DNA from: Reticulitermes speratus
Taxonomy: Eukaryota > Arthropoda > Insecta > Blattodea > Rhinotermitidae
Assembly (NCBI GenBank): GCA_021186555.1
Contig: JAJKFL010000013.1
Coordinates: 33,374,743 to 33,438,742, forward strand
DNA: 64,000 bases
Direction: 5' to 3'
The notes under the pieces are model-generated. The model made no database searches. It was not told where the DNA came from and worked only from the letters and a program-made list of their open reading frames with translations. Position numbers and translations under genes: made by a program. Position 1 is the first letter of the stretch; the number at the start of each line of letters is the position of its first letter. Positions 32,173-43,167 of this stretch are shown here, piece by piece.

Positions 32173-33839
32173 TGATCATGGGTTTTTAATCCTTTACTAA
32201 GTAACCTTTTGTAATGATATTATTTGCTACAGCTCATATACATAATAATCACATCATAGAATATTTATTACAATAGTTTTATTCATTTTAAATATAATAT
32301 ACAGACTGCTGTTACATGATGTACATAAAATTAATCTTAATTGCTAACACCAAATTTGTTATGTATCTGTGTCTTTCTGTGTGTTGTGTGTTCAGGCATC
32401 TATGACCTGTTCTGTTATTTTTGTACTGTTTCCGTGACCATTGGTCTTGATGTGGCTTCTTGGTGATTTAATAATTATGACTTGTCTTGGATATTTTGTA
32501 CATGTGTGTGATTTGTGTTTGTTGAAACGGATTATGTATATTCAGTAACTACGTAGTTCATGTGACTTGTCTTGTTATCTGTGACAATTTCTATATCCAC
32601 TGGTTATTTTACTTCTAACCATGTAAGGATCGATGGAATGTAAATAAATTGATTGATTGATTGATTGATAGATACACTACAATTTATGCAAAAGGATCAA
32701 ACTTAGTATTTGTAAAAACAACAGAACATAAGAAATTGAAAATAAGTGTGGTGCTAAGTCTCTTCAGACTGACATAATTTGTTATTCTGAAGAGAAAGGA
32801 TATTCCAAAAGAAAAACGTTTGTGTGGAATTATGTTTTAATGAGTGAGAAGGTTTAGATGACTGAAGAACTCGTTGTTGAATGGTTGGGAGAAGTCTGAG
32901 TCAAGAAACCTGGTGCTTTTCTGAAGAAAAGAAGAATGCTGGTTTTATTATATTTTCAGGGGTCACTTAACAGAGAAAATGAGAACTTCTAATCTCAACA
33001 GAAATATTGTGATCATGCCTGGAGGAAGTGGCATAGATAAGGCCAACACAGACTGTGGCATGGAGAGTGAGGCAAAGATACAGAATATTAGAGCCTGTTG
33101 TGGTTTCTTTAGGACTGGATTCTGTTTATCTGACACTATTCTGGACGCCTGTTACAAGATCTGGGCGTGACTTCAATAATAATTGTAGGGGGCCCCCAAA
33201 TTATTGAGTTGCTTGGAGGCTGCCAGCCAGTTAACTACCCTCTGCCAGGAGGCATGACCTGTCCATTACCGGTTCTTGATGTGGTAGTTCACATGCCATT
33301 GAAAGATTGACTATGTTGCCTGCGTGAGGAATGGCTGCAATCTAGGAACTGCAAACCAACACCAGCAGGAAATGTAAGACGACAATCTGAAGCACTTCTT
33401 GGGCAGTGGATTAAGACAGCTTGGAATGACATTTCATGAAATCTGTCATCATGGGAGTTTGACAACTGCTGTGTGTCAAACAACATGAATGTAACAGAAG
33501 ATGGCTCATCGGTGAGAAGATCATGAAGAAAATTCTTCTTCTAGTGATGACAGTGTTGGCAGTGACTTAACTAGTCACTGATATGTTTGTAACATTTTGC
33601 CGCAGTAATACTCTAATATTTTAACTTTGGTGTTTGTTTAAATGCAGAATATTCAGCATGCAAACACCAAAGTGACATAAAAACCTGGCTAATTTTAATG
33701 TAGGTATTTACCTGGAAATTGAAGCTTGTGAAGGGGAGTTAACCTTGTATGCAGGCTCATCGAATATATGCGTAAATATGGCATGTTTTCATTTCTTAAT
33801 TTCCAGAACCAAAATAATCATAACATAATACTATTTAAT

Positions 33840-34145
33840 AAATTCTTTGGAAGTGTGGGAAAGCTTAAGTATTTGGGAAGAGTCATAGCGAACATAATTG
33901 ACATCTATTGTGAAACCAGCAAAAAACTAGGCCTTCATTGAGGAAATGTTTGCTGTTTTATCATACAGTTTATCTCTTTCAGTTTCTCTTTAAAATCCTA
34001 AAGAGATATGTATGTTTGGATGTGAAACTTGGATTCATGCTATGAAGGAAGAACATACCTTGAGGGTGTTTGAGAATAGGATGCTGAGGAGAATGTTAAT
34101 GAATGAGGTAACAGAAGAATAGAGAAAATCACAGACTAAGGAATT
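33840..34145 (+). mobile_element. RTE-like LINE fragment
   Basis: Translations give FGSVGKLKYLGRVIANI and then CETWIHAMKEEHTLRVFENR and MLRRMLMNEVTEE. These match the KYLG...N and YGCETW.LTL.EEHRLRVFENRVLRR motifs after the RT domain of RTE-type LINEs. Several stops and frame changes. Confidence 0.72.
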
Positions 34146-34604
34146 CCACAAATTTGTGTTTCACATGTGTTTTCTTGTGTACAATGTTATGACTGGAAAA
34201 ATATCAATGCACTGATCACTTCGAAAACATTAAGTATAGGCAAGATGACCACTGTGGAGATAGGTTCCAGAAATGTGTACTGAATGGAACTGACTCTGAA
34301 TAAAGACCGATAACAATCTTGTGTGGTGATGATATTGATGGACTTTAAAATTGCGTAAGTAGGAAGTTATTGGTCAGTTAATAATTACTCTGTATCAGCT
34401 GTTCATCTATGGAACTGCTTCATTGGATCATTGCTCAGTCACTGAGCTAATTTCATCCTATTCTGAGACTCCTTGTCATGTGGTTTTGTAGGTAGGTACC
34501 TATGTACCACATCACATGGCATTATATTTCAGAAAGTCATAACATGTATTGCTTAACATATATTGCTGTAAGAAGCTGAGATCTTATTGGTCCTGTTGTT
34601 ATAG

Positions 34605-34722
34605 GCTGAGGACTTCATTGAGCCATCTGGCAAGATCTCATTAATGAGAGAGGAGACCCCATCGCAGAAGACAGAGACTGGATTGCTCAGTTCCCTGTAT
34701 TCATACATTGCCTTGTCATCAG
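34605..34722 (+). CDS. GBF1: GBF1 exon 12: HDS1 loop
   Basis: Acceptor tatag ending at 34604, donor gtaagt at 34723. It encodes AEDFIEPSGKISLMREETPS and then QKTETGLLSSLYSYIALSS, aligned with vertebrate EDFVDPNGKISLQREETPS. No long open frame reveals it; it is found by homology and phase. Phase 0 in, phase 1 out. Confidence 0.95.
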
Positions 34723-35644
34723 GTAAGTGCCTCCACATATCATAATTTAAGGTTGTGCCATTGTTCAGACATTTACATGCCTAGCTCATCATGGAGGCCT
34801 GATTTAGATTCAAAGGTAGTCCATGTAGGACTTTTGAGGGCAATGTTATTGGTTTCACTCCCAGTACTTGGGCACACCCTGACTGTCATCATCTCACCTG
34901 TGCTTTGTGTCAGTTTATCACTGCCCTTAGGGGGATAAAGTAGGTCTGCCTAAGTTGCATGCTATCTGTGTACATTTATGGTTTATTTTGCAACAATTAC
35001 AATAGGTTATGCTATTTAGAGTGTCCACAAAGTCCATATTTATGATGTTGAAATAACAGATTAGTAACTTTTATATTTTTGCTGGATTCCCACAAACTGG
35101 CTGTTTGGATTGAAGAGTTCTTATAGTTTTCTTCAGTCCCTCCATGCATATACCCAGATTGTACATCTGACTAGGCATAACTACTACCTTGTGTATCAAA
35201 CTAGGCCATAACTAGGCCATACTTACTTCCTTGTACATCCTTTGTAATTTGTTATTCACTAACTACCCAGTCATTCAACAGTATATAGTCTGAACTGCTG
35301 ATGGTGTCATTGGATATACCTTAAACAGATAAGTTAATAAAATTAATTAATTAATTGAATGAATCTAATTAAGTAAATTGAATCTGTTGGTGGGTTTTTG
35401 TGCTAGTGTTTTTTGAACTTTCAGATTCTGTTGTGATATAATTAACAAGTTGTTTTCCTTTGCCATCTCCTTTATCAAAAGGTAGCCAGAGGTTTCAGGT
35501 TTTTCCTGTTGTGTCAATGTGATTGGGACAGATCTGGATCACTTATCAGGAGTCTGTAATTTTGTAGCCTGTCCTTTCAAATTCCAAACACTTCCATATT
35601 CTGTCCCATGCAGAAAGAGTAAGTAGGAAAGTGTCATGTTTCAG
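34723..35644 (+). other. GBF1 intron 12
   Basis: 922 bp. A short ATTAATTAATTAATTG stretch near 35340. Nothing else recognised. Confidence 0.6.
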
Positions 35645-35787
35645 ATCCTTCAGCACAGAAAGTACCATCACCTGAAGACCAGGAATACATCCATAGGGCA
35701 CATGCATGTATCAAAGAGTCCCACCTTGAGCATCTAATTAATGAGTCAAAATTCCTTCGTTTGGACTCATTGCAAGAACTGGTAAAG
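35645..35787 (+). CDS. GBF1: GBF1 exon 13: HDS1
   Basis: Acceptor tttcag ending at 35644, donor gtatgt at 35788. It encodes a Ser/Pro stretch, then ACIKESHLEHLINESKFLRL and DSLQELVK, aligned with ALECIKQCDPEKMITESKFL of vertebrate GBF1. Phase 1 in, phase 0 out. Confidence 0.95.
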
Positions 35788-36283
35788 GTATGTTGCTTCT
35801 TTTATACGTAATCTTTGAATGCCACCCCTGTATGCATCAAAATACCTAGTCCTGAAAATTCCAAGATAGGTAAAAATTATTTTTATTCCATTCACTGATA
35901 CTGTAATTGTCCAAGACTGTATCTTGGTCACGTATTTGGACAAGGTTGTAACTCACGAGTTTTTTTTACAAGGGAGTTTATGAAAGGCATGATAAATACA
36001 GTTGAAGGAGTTAAACTGTGAGTTTAATTCCTGGTGCAAAGCCATTGAAGTTACTCTTTGAACTTACAGGCTGGACATTCTTCTTTTTACTTGCTGTAAT
36101 TCATTTGTGAACTGACAAATTCAAGATTATGGTCTTCAGAGGTACAATGCAGTGTGGTATGGTAGATAAGTACCAACATTTGGAGGAATGTGCTACCTCC
36201 ATCTTCAGGGTAGAAAATGAAAACAATATGTTCATTCAAAACATTAATGCCTCCCTGTGAGAGTACATGGTATTATATACGTA

Positions 36284-37595
36284 GGACATTTCAGAAGTTT
36301 TGTGTATGATTTTATTGTAATAACAAAATACTAGATAAAAATACTATTGATATTCCTGAATGTATATACACATGTCCTCTACTCAATGGAATCACCAGCA
36401 CTGTCCACACACTTTTCCCATCTACGTGGTAAACGATCAATTGCAGCTCTGTTTTTGTCCGCGGTCGGACGCTTTAAAGAGGCAGTGACAGCAGTGTTGA
36501 TATCGTCTTCCGACTGAAATCGTTTTCCCCGAACATGTTCTTTCACACGTGAAAACAACCAATAATCACATGGGGTGAAATCCGGAGAGTAGGGAGGATG
36601 TGCCAACACTTCTCAGCCCCAACGTTGCACCAGATTTTGCACATCACGATGACGATGAGGTGTTGCGTTGTCCTGGAGCAAAATGGCACCACGCTCCAGC
36701 AGTTCTGGTTGTTTACGGCGAAGAGCCGGCCTCACCCAATCAGAAGTCAGAATCTTGCCAGCAAGTGTTTACCATATCCTCACCAACAGCTTGGGGAAAA
36801 GAAAAGTTTGTGCAAAGTGGATTCCACACATGCTCAACGATAACCAAAGAGCCATGCGTGTTCTTCTCGCCACCACCCATCTGCAGCATTGGAGAAATGA
36901 AGGCAGTGCATTCCTCGATCGCATTTTAACGGTTGACGAGTCATGGATGCATTCATTTGACCCTCAGCTGAAACAACAGAGTGCTGAATGGTGCGCCCCA
37001 TTGTCACCGAGGAAGAAAATTGCATGGCGCAGTCTTGGTGCTCTGTCATGTTCTTCAGCCAAAATGGGCTTGTGCTTGACCATCCCGTGCCAGTTGGCAC
37101 CACGATAAATGGCCCATATTACTGCTCACTCTTGCAGGATAAGGTGAGGCCGGCTCTTCGCCGTAAACAACCACAATTGCTGGAGCATGGTGCCATTTTG
37201 CTCCAGGACAACGCAACACCTCATCGCCATCGTGATGTGCAAAATCTGGTGCAACATTGGGGCTGAGAAGTGTTGGCACATCCTCCCTACTCTCCGGATT
37301 TCACCCCATGTGATTATTGGTTGTTTTCACGTGTGAAAGAACATGTTCGGGGAAAAGATTTCAGTCGTAAGACGATATCAACACCGCTGTCACTGCCTCT
37401 TTAAAGTGTCCGACCGCGGACAAAAACAGAGCTGCAATTGATTGTTTACCCCGTAGATGGGAAAGTGTGTGGACAGTGCTGGTGATTCCATTGAGTAGAG
37501 GACATGTGTATATACATTCAGGAATATCAATAGTATTTTTTATCTAGTATTTTGTTATTACAATAAAATCATACACAAAACTTCTGAAATGCACC
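36284..37595 (+). mobile_element. Mariner (DD34D) whose 5' end is replaced by an inverted 3' end
   Basis: Outer ends GGACATTTCAGAAGTTTTGT and (from the right) GGTGCATTTCAGAAGTTTTG, with TA at 36282-36283 and 37596-37597. The left 455 bp (36284-36739) is the reverse complement of the right end (37142-37595). The transposase 5' half is missing, and the gene begins abruptly at the junction. So both ends of the element are 3' ends. It lies in GBF1 intron 13. Same kind of architecture as the mariner at 10294, but a different mariner family. Confidence 0.9.
36740..37420 (+). pseudogene. Mariner transposase, C-terminal two thirds
   Basis: It starts at the inversion junction with YHILTNSLGKRKVCAKWIPH, then MLNDNQRAMRVLL, ILTVDESWMHSFDP (first Asp), a frameshift near 37040, LVLDHPVPVGTTINGPYYCS, LLQDNATPHRH (second Asp), HWG, TGA at 37264-37266, EVLAHPPYSPDFTPCDYWLF (third Asp, spacing 34). 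The inverted arm on the left carries the same TGA. The helix-turn-helix region is absent. Not functional. Confidence 0.9.
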
Positions 37596-37597
37596 TA

Positions 37598-38196
37598 GTA
37601 TGAAAGGACCATGATATTTATAATCACTGCCCTGAGAACCTCTGATCTCTCTGCATCCAGTGCCCAGAAAGCAGGGTAATTGATGTGTTTCTAGTTAGCA
37701 ACCAAATAAACATAAAACAAAGATCTAAGACATATATATGCCTGGTAACTGGATAATCTTAATATGTGGAAGTTTAAGACTTGAAATTATGTCACTTTTT
37801 TGCCATCATGTAGCAAGTTATTTGTATTGCGTTGGATGTGTTCACTAGTTGACAGTGCTTGTTGAAAACAATCTGTTGTTATGAAACAGACAGAAGGTAT
37901 CTATGCTGTGGTCAATATTACTTCCTTGATCTTTGCTGGTGAAAGGTTACCTCTAAGTAGTAGCACTGCTTATTCTATCAACCTGCCTTTCAGGAACTTT
38001 TCGAGTTCACAGCACACTTAGTAAAATTTTGGTTTCATATTATCGATAAGGGCTGTAATAGATAAGAGTGAGTCAGTGGGAGGCATGGCTGTAGAAATCA
38101 TAGCTACGTGTGGAAAGTGTGAAATTTTCCAATTAGCATTTCTGTGTGTTTTCTACCAGGGGTGTAATATAAGTTATATTGTAACTGTGTTGACAG
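37598..38196 (+). other. End of GBF1 intron 13
   Basis: 600 bp with nothing recognised. Confidence 0.6.
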
Positions 38197-38312
38197 GCAT
38201 TGATATTTGCATCACATGGACCAGAGAGCCATATTTCATCAGGCATGTCTTATGATGAAGATGCTGTCGTCTTCTTTTTGGAGTTGCTGCTTAAAGTTGT
38301 AATTCAAAACAG
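38197..38312 (+). CDS. GBF1: GBF1 exon 14: HDS1 end
   Basis: Acceptor gacag ending at 38196, donor gtaaga at 38313. It encodes ALIFASHGPESHISSGMSYD and EDAVVFFLELLLKVVIQNR, aligned with YDEEDAAFCLEMLLRIVLEN of vertebrate GBF1. Phase 0 in, phase 2 out. Confidence 0.94.
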
Positions 38313-38400
38313 GTAAGATGTTTCCATATCGTCTCCAGTATATTATTCACTGATTGTTGTCATCTGTTGTTGGATCTGCTGCCAGTGTTATCAAGTGAAC

Positions 38401-38562
38401 CAGATATAAATAAATGAATAAAATAAATAAGTAAATAAATAGATACATAAATAAATAAATAAATTGATAAATAGATATATAAATAAATAGGTAAGTGGGT
38501 AAATAAATAGATAAAAAGATAGATAAATATATAGATAAATAGATTAATAATGATAATTCATC
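38401..38562. repeat. AT-rich simple repeat (ATAAATA/AGATAAAT)
   Basis: About 160 bp of degenerate ATAAATAA and AGATAAAT units. It abuts the 3' end of the minus-strand LINE that follows and probably grew from its tail. Confidence 0.88.
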
Positions 38563-39269
38563 TCAATGGATATTTATTAATGTGCAGGCTTAACAGCACA
38601 ATTGCCTATTATATAGCCAGCACAAAAGCACAAATAAAGCACAAAAACAGTACAAATACACAAAAACAAAACACTAAACGAACAAAACAAAAACAAAATT
38701 ACAGAAAAAAGAATATAAAATAAGTATTGAGGAAAACCCCTATACCCTGAAAAAAACACAGATAAGTTGATTTAAAAATGTCACAGACTATTGCAAAATT
38801 TGTTAAAGAAATAATGGGTGTCCTAAAGGTATCGATGTCTGTGCACACACGGTTGGCAGTCGAAACACATCTAGCAGATGGAGAGTTTTTACAAGTAGCA
38901 GTAAACAGGGAGGAGTTTCTAAAATTACAAGCAAGAATTCGAATACCATTATTATCCAAAAGAGACAGACAACATTTTAAACCTGAATAAACGGGAGTAA
39001 AACATAAGTTATCGAGATAAAGTCTTCTGTCGTGCAGGGTACGAAGCTTTAGAAATATAAGGAAATCTTCGTAAGTAACATGGTCATGTGTAAAGAAATG
39101 ATGTCATATGGCTACGAACTTCCGCTGAATGCATTCCAGCTTTTTGGAGTCAGTAGACGTTAGAGTTCCATACAGTAGAGGCATACTCAAGTTTGGGTCT
39201 AACCAGTGTAATGTACAATATATGTAAATAAGCTATAAAGGATAGAAAAGGAAAAGGTTATAGTTCGTA

Positions 39270-41587
39270 TTAAGCCCAGCATCCTTGCGGATTGGGAAAA
39301 ACTTTAGTGTACATGTGTGTGTGGAAATGAAGTTTTGAATTGAGTTTTACCCCAAGGTCTTTGATAGTATCCATACGGGTTATAGAAGAGTCACATATTT
39401 TATAAGTATAGTACAGAACATTTGTTTTCCTAGTGAAGGCAGTAACCCTAGTTTTGCTTATGTTTAATTTCATGAGGTTAGCAGTACACCAACCTTGTGT
39501 ATGTTCAGTATCAGATTGCAGCAGAATGCAATCTTCAACTGAATTTATAGCACAAAAGTTTTAATATCGTCAGCATATAATAAACACTTAGAATGCTTAA
39601 TTACATTACAAAGGTCATTAATAAGAATATTAAAAAGCAAAGGACCTAAAACAGATCCTTGTGGGACCCCTCAAAGAACTTCGAAAGGTAACGAAAAGGT
39701 GTCTTAAGATGCATACAGAAGATTGCTGATTAGTGAGGTAACTGCAAAACCAGTTCACATAACTGTCTGAAAGCCGATGGGCACAAAGTTTGTGAGGTAA
39801 AATTGGATGCGAGACAAGGTTAAATGAACTGCTAAGGTCAAAGTAAATAGAATCAACTTGATGTTGAGAACTGACAAAAGGAGAAATAAAATCTAGATAA
39901 GTTACCAAATTAGTTGTTGTAGATTTTGCTGTTAAAAAAACCATGTAGACTGGGATTTAATTTGTGTTTAAAATAATGTAATATGTGATCATGTATAACA
40001 AATTGAAAAACTTTTGAAAAGTTATTTAAAAGATAAAGTGATCTGTAATTACTAACAGAAGAACTGTTACCTTTTTTCAAAATAGGCACAATGACCGCTT
40101 TTTTGTTCTGCGTTGGAAAGTGTTCCTGTGACAAACTAAGATCGAAAATATATTTAAGCAGCAGTAAGAATACTGTAGAACGGCCCTTTGTAATGAAACC
40201 AGGTATACCATCAAGTCCCACAGATTTAGAGGGTATAAGGCGTTTTATAGCCTTCAAAATGTGTAATTCGGAAATGGGAGGTAACTGCAGAATATCACTG
40301 GACAATAGAGCAGAGTGATAGTCCACAGGAGAAGACGTGTTATAAACTGATTGGAAGTGTTTTGCAAAAGCTTCAGCTACCTCGACAGGTTCAACTACAT
40401 TTTTACCATTTAGATCAAGATGTATAGAATATGAATTAGGTTTCCTAAAAGAGGATACATACTTCCAAAATTTGGTATCTATGCTCTTATACCAATTAAG
40501 TCTGTCAGACTTAATTGTAATTTTAACTAGCTTTCGGTAGTGGGAAAACTTACTATAATAATACTCGTTTTTACTTTTCTTATATCACCTGTAAAAATAA
40601 TTCTTTTCCTGAATATAGTAAATCAATATATGAGAAAACCAGTGAGGGAATCTTGAATTTCTAATAACACCACGGGGTATTGCTAAATCCATAGCTTGAA
40701 GAATAACATTGGTAAAACTCTCAACTGCAGCATCTACTGTATTATTACTATATACACACACGACCAGTCATAATTAGAAAGAAAACTGAATAACAAGCTA
40801 TAGTCTCCTAATGTATATTTACGGTAGGAATGCTTGTGATCTGACGTAGAATTATGTAAATCCAAAGCAATTTTGATGACAATAGGCAGATGGCAGGGAT
40901 TGCACTTGACAAAGCCTACGTCAGCAAAGAATGTGTTAACACAACTGAAATTAGTAAAAACTAGGTCAAGTGAGTTGTCACTCAATGGGCATTGAGTCAG
41001 ACCTAAGGGGCAGGTTGAGGTGTAAATTGTGTCACCCTTTAATTTTGAATAAAAATAACAGTTTGGTAGGGGCAAACCTCTGTCTGAATCAAAATTAGGA
41101 GCATTAAAATCCCCAATCAAGAGAACACTGTGGTTTTTAGTATCAAGGTTTTTCTCCAAAGAACAAAGATAATTGGAAATAATGCCCGGTTTGTTATCGG
41201 GGGGAAACTAGTGATTACCAGTAAGTAAACTACGGTCGTTTTGGGTGGAAATTTCTACCCAGACACATTCCTCGTCCAACTGTAGATCATACTTGTATTT
41301 AAAGGTACGAACTCTAAATGAAATGGCTATTAGAACACAACCACCACTAGATTTAGTACTGCTGACCCTGTCAGAACGGAAGATAGTGAAAGAATTTGGA
41401 AATACTGTTGTTTGGGATCGAAACACATGTCATTTAACCATGTCTCAGTTAAACAAATGATTTGAAAATCCATAGAACATACATTATCAAACAGTTCGGT
41501 TTGTTTGGTCCTAAGACCTCTAACATTTTGATAAAGTATTTTGAAAGTAGTTTTAGATTGAGTATCAGATGTGGAAAAGTCACGCAC
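39270..41587 (-). pseudogene. LINE ORF2: endonuclease and reverse transcriptase
   Basis: 41587-41330: KILYQNVRGLRTKQTELFDN and QIICLTETWL, the endonuclease start with the catalytic Asn and Glu. 41159-40734: VLLIGDFNAPNFDSD. 40326-39910: KRLIPSKSVGLDGIPGFITK, VIVPILKKGNSSSVSNYR, FSKVFQFVIHDHI. 39944-39630: SIYFDLSSSFNLVSHPIL, the first palm motif with its Asp. YADD is encoded at 39577-39566. 39473-39270: MKLNISKTRVTAFTRK and LGVKLNSKLHFHTH. All main blocks are present, but stops and frameshifts are spread throughout. Confidence 0.88.
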
Positions 41588-41736
41588 GTTTCCGTCACAA
41601 TACTTTACTGTTAAATATGAGGTGGCACCTCCCCCATGGGCCTCATCTGTCAGTGCAACAGGGCCAGATGTAGGGGCAGCCAGGCTGCTGGTCGCACCAG
41701 GTGACGGAGACCTAGGTGTGATATGTAAATCCGAAT

Positions 41737-42921
41737 TTAAATTTGGTCAGGACTAAGACGTCCATAAAATGGTGCAATTAAACACCTGTCAGGCCACACA
41801 TCTGTGTTGTGAATGAGGGGAATGTCATCTTCTGTAACAGAAATGTGAAAGGAGGCGTATGTGTTAAATTTGGTTTTGAGTTTAGTACAGACAATCGATG
41901 AAAGCTTTAATTGCTCCTTTAGGGAGTTCTCAACGTCATGCGCGGAGACTTCTGTAGAGAAACGTGAAACAAACAAAGCTTTAGTTTTGACCTTTTTGGA
42001 AACAACAGGAAGGGATGAAGAATTAAGCACCCCATACATAGGGGTCCTAAATTTTCTCCCTGTTTTGCTATTTTTACTAGATTTCACTGCCCCAATATCA
42101 CCGCGTTTTTTCATGGTCCCTGTAATGAAGCCATTTTCAGCAGGGGTACCAGGTGATGTAGTTACATTAGCAGAGTCAATTTTTCATGTAGTAGGGACTT
42201 CAGCTACTGCATTCACGGCCGTAGGTTTCTGGATAGATCTAATTAAATTCATGGAGCTTTTGGATGCATTCACAGTCCTTGCCTGTTGATGTTGATTGCT
42301 TGCTAGGGCATCTTTGTATGATATGACCCCTGCTTTTAAGGACGAGGTCCCATCTGCTGCTTCCATATGACACAACTTTGTGGACAGAAGGTCTTGCAGT
42401 TCACAAATTTGGACTTTCAAGAGAGCATTGTCACTCTTAAGTTGGATAACCTCATCGGTTAAGTTGGTGACCATAGCCAGGAGCTTCTCAACCAAATTGA
42501 TAGTGGTCTGTCCATTGAGCCTCACTATGTTAATCTGAACACTGAGGGACTCATTACTTGTAAGTTCTGGCAAATTTAATTCCCTCTCCGGAGATGTAAA
42601 TTTCTTTGTAGCATCAGATGCGGAGAAAGAGCGCTGAGGTTTGACTGGTGTGTCATCATTCCTATTCTATCTTATTAGCTTGGTGTACCCCACACATTTG
42701 AAGGAAGACTTCTGAGTAGAAGTGAAAAATGCCTGATCACTGTCACTAATTTTCATGCACGAACAGTGGTAGCACAGATCACATCCCACAACGCATAATT
42801 TTTTGTTTCCCGTAGAAGGGCTTTTGGCAAACTGAACAAAATTCTTTCCTAGCTGCCATGAGCTATCCGTAGAATGTAACCAGTGCAGGTATGTAAGTAG
42901 GTCACTTGCCAGAGCACACAC
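41737..42921 (-). pseudogene. LINE ORF1 with PHD-like finger
   Basis: 42921-42667 encodes a Cys/His-rich segment (LCVVGCDLCYHCSCMKISDS, SSFKCVGY) that resembles the PHD-like finger of CR1 ORF1 proteins. 42573-42184 has a coiled-coil-like part (LLAMVTNLTDEVIQLKSDNA, LLKVQICELQDLL). 42114-41737 has a basic start (MKKRGDIGAVKSSKNSKTGR) and KALFVSRFSTEV, perhaps an RRM-like fold. ORF1 proteins bind the element RNA. It is broken by a stop between the finger and the coil and by a frame change. Confidence 0.7.
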
Positions 42922-42957
42922 AAAAGACGTCCATTCACTACAAAGGCTCCAGACATA

Positions 42958-43000
42958 ATAATAGTAGTAACAACAACAACAACAATAATAATAATAATAC
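42958..43000. repeat. TAA/CAA microsatellite
   Basis: AATAATAGTAGTAACAACAA followed by CAACAATAATAATAATAATA. Confidence 0.92.
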
Positions 43001-43167
43001 GTGGTTTTATGTTTTTCTGTATTTCATAGCCAAGACATGGGGGTGTATGAATTGTACAATAAAATATAGTGCTTCTAATTTACAGAACAACATGATTTTT
43101 TTCTTTGTGTTTTCTGTCATCTCTCACTGACAAAATCTGATCCTAAATGATTAACTAAAGGTAGTTA

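Larger units (their letters stand above)
29343..32672 (+). mobile_element. CR1/Jockey-type LINE, 5'-truncated, nested in the pogo relic
   Basis: It begins within the AP-endonuclease domain (LCITEHHLKEHE in frame from about 29365) and ends with a GATTGATTGATTGATT tail at 32650-32668. TACACT flanks it at 29337-29342 and 32673-32678. AT-rich coding sequence, markedly lower in GC than the surrounding transposons. Removing it rejoins a pogo transposase. Three frames and one stop are needed to read the ORF, so it is inactive. Confidence 0.88.
28970..33560 (+). pseudogene. Pogo-like transposase relic, interrupted by a LINE
   Basis: Before the LINE: VISFLKIPRQDFKASCA and NVDETP-like (GATGAAACCCCAGTC near 29302), the first catalytic Asp motif. 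After the LINE: YTTIYAKGSNLVFVKTTEHK, KLKISVVLS, FRGHLTEKM, NIVIMPGGS, and near 33250-33480 PLPVLDVVVHMPLKD, PAGNVRRQSEALLGQWIKTA and WNDIS. The order is that of pogo DDE_1 proteins (DETP, TTGHEK, SFRGH, PGG.T..LQPLD, AGN.RRP). Many stops and deletions. Terminal repeats not found. It is related in domain type to the short copies, but whether it is their parent family cannot be decided here. Confidence 0.8.
38563..42955 (-). mobile_element. CR1/Jockey-type LINE, near full length
   Basis: Minus strand, about 4.4 kb, in GBF1 intron 14. From right to left it has an ORF1 with a Cys/His finger, an ORF2 with AP-endonuclease and reverse transcriptase, a 3' UTR of about 700 bp and the simple-repeat tail at 38401-38562. 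Frames are broken at many points. A TAA/CAA microsatellite (42958-43000) sits just beyond the 5' end. No target duplication identified. Confidence 0.87.
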
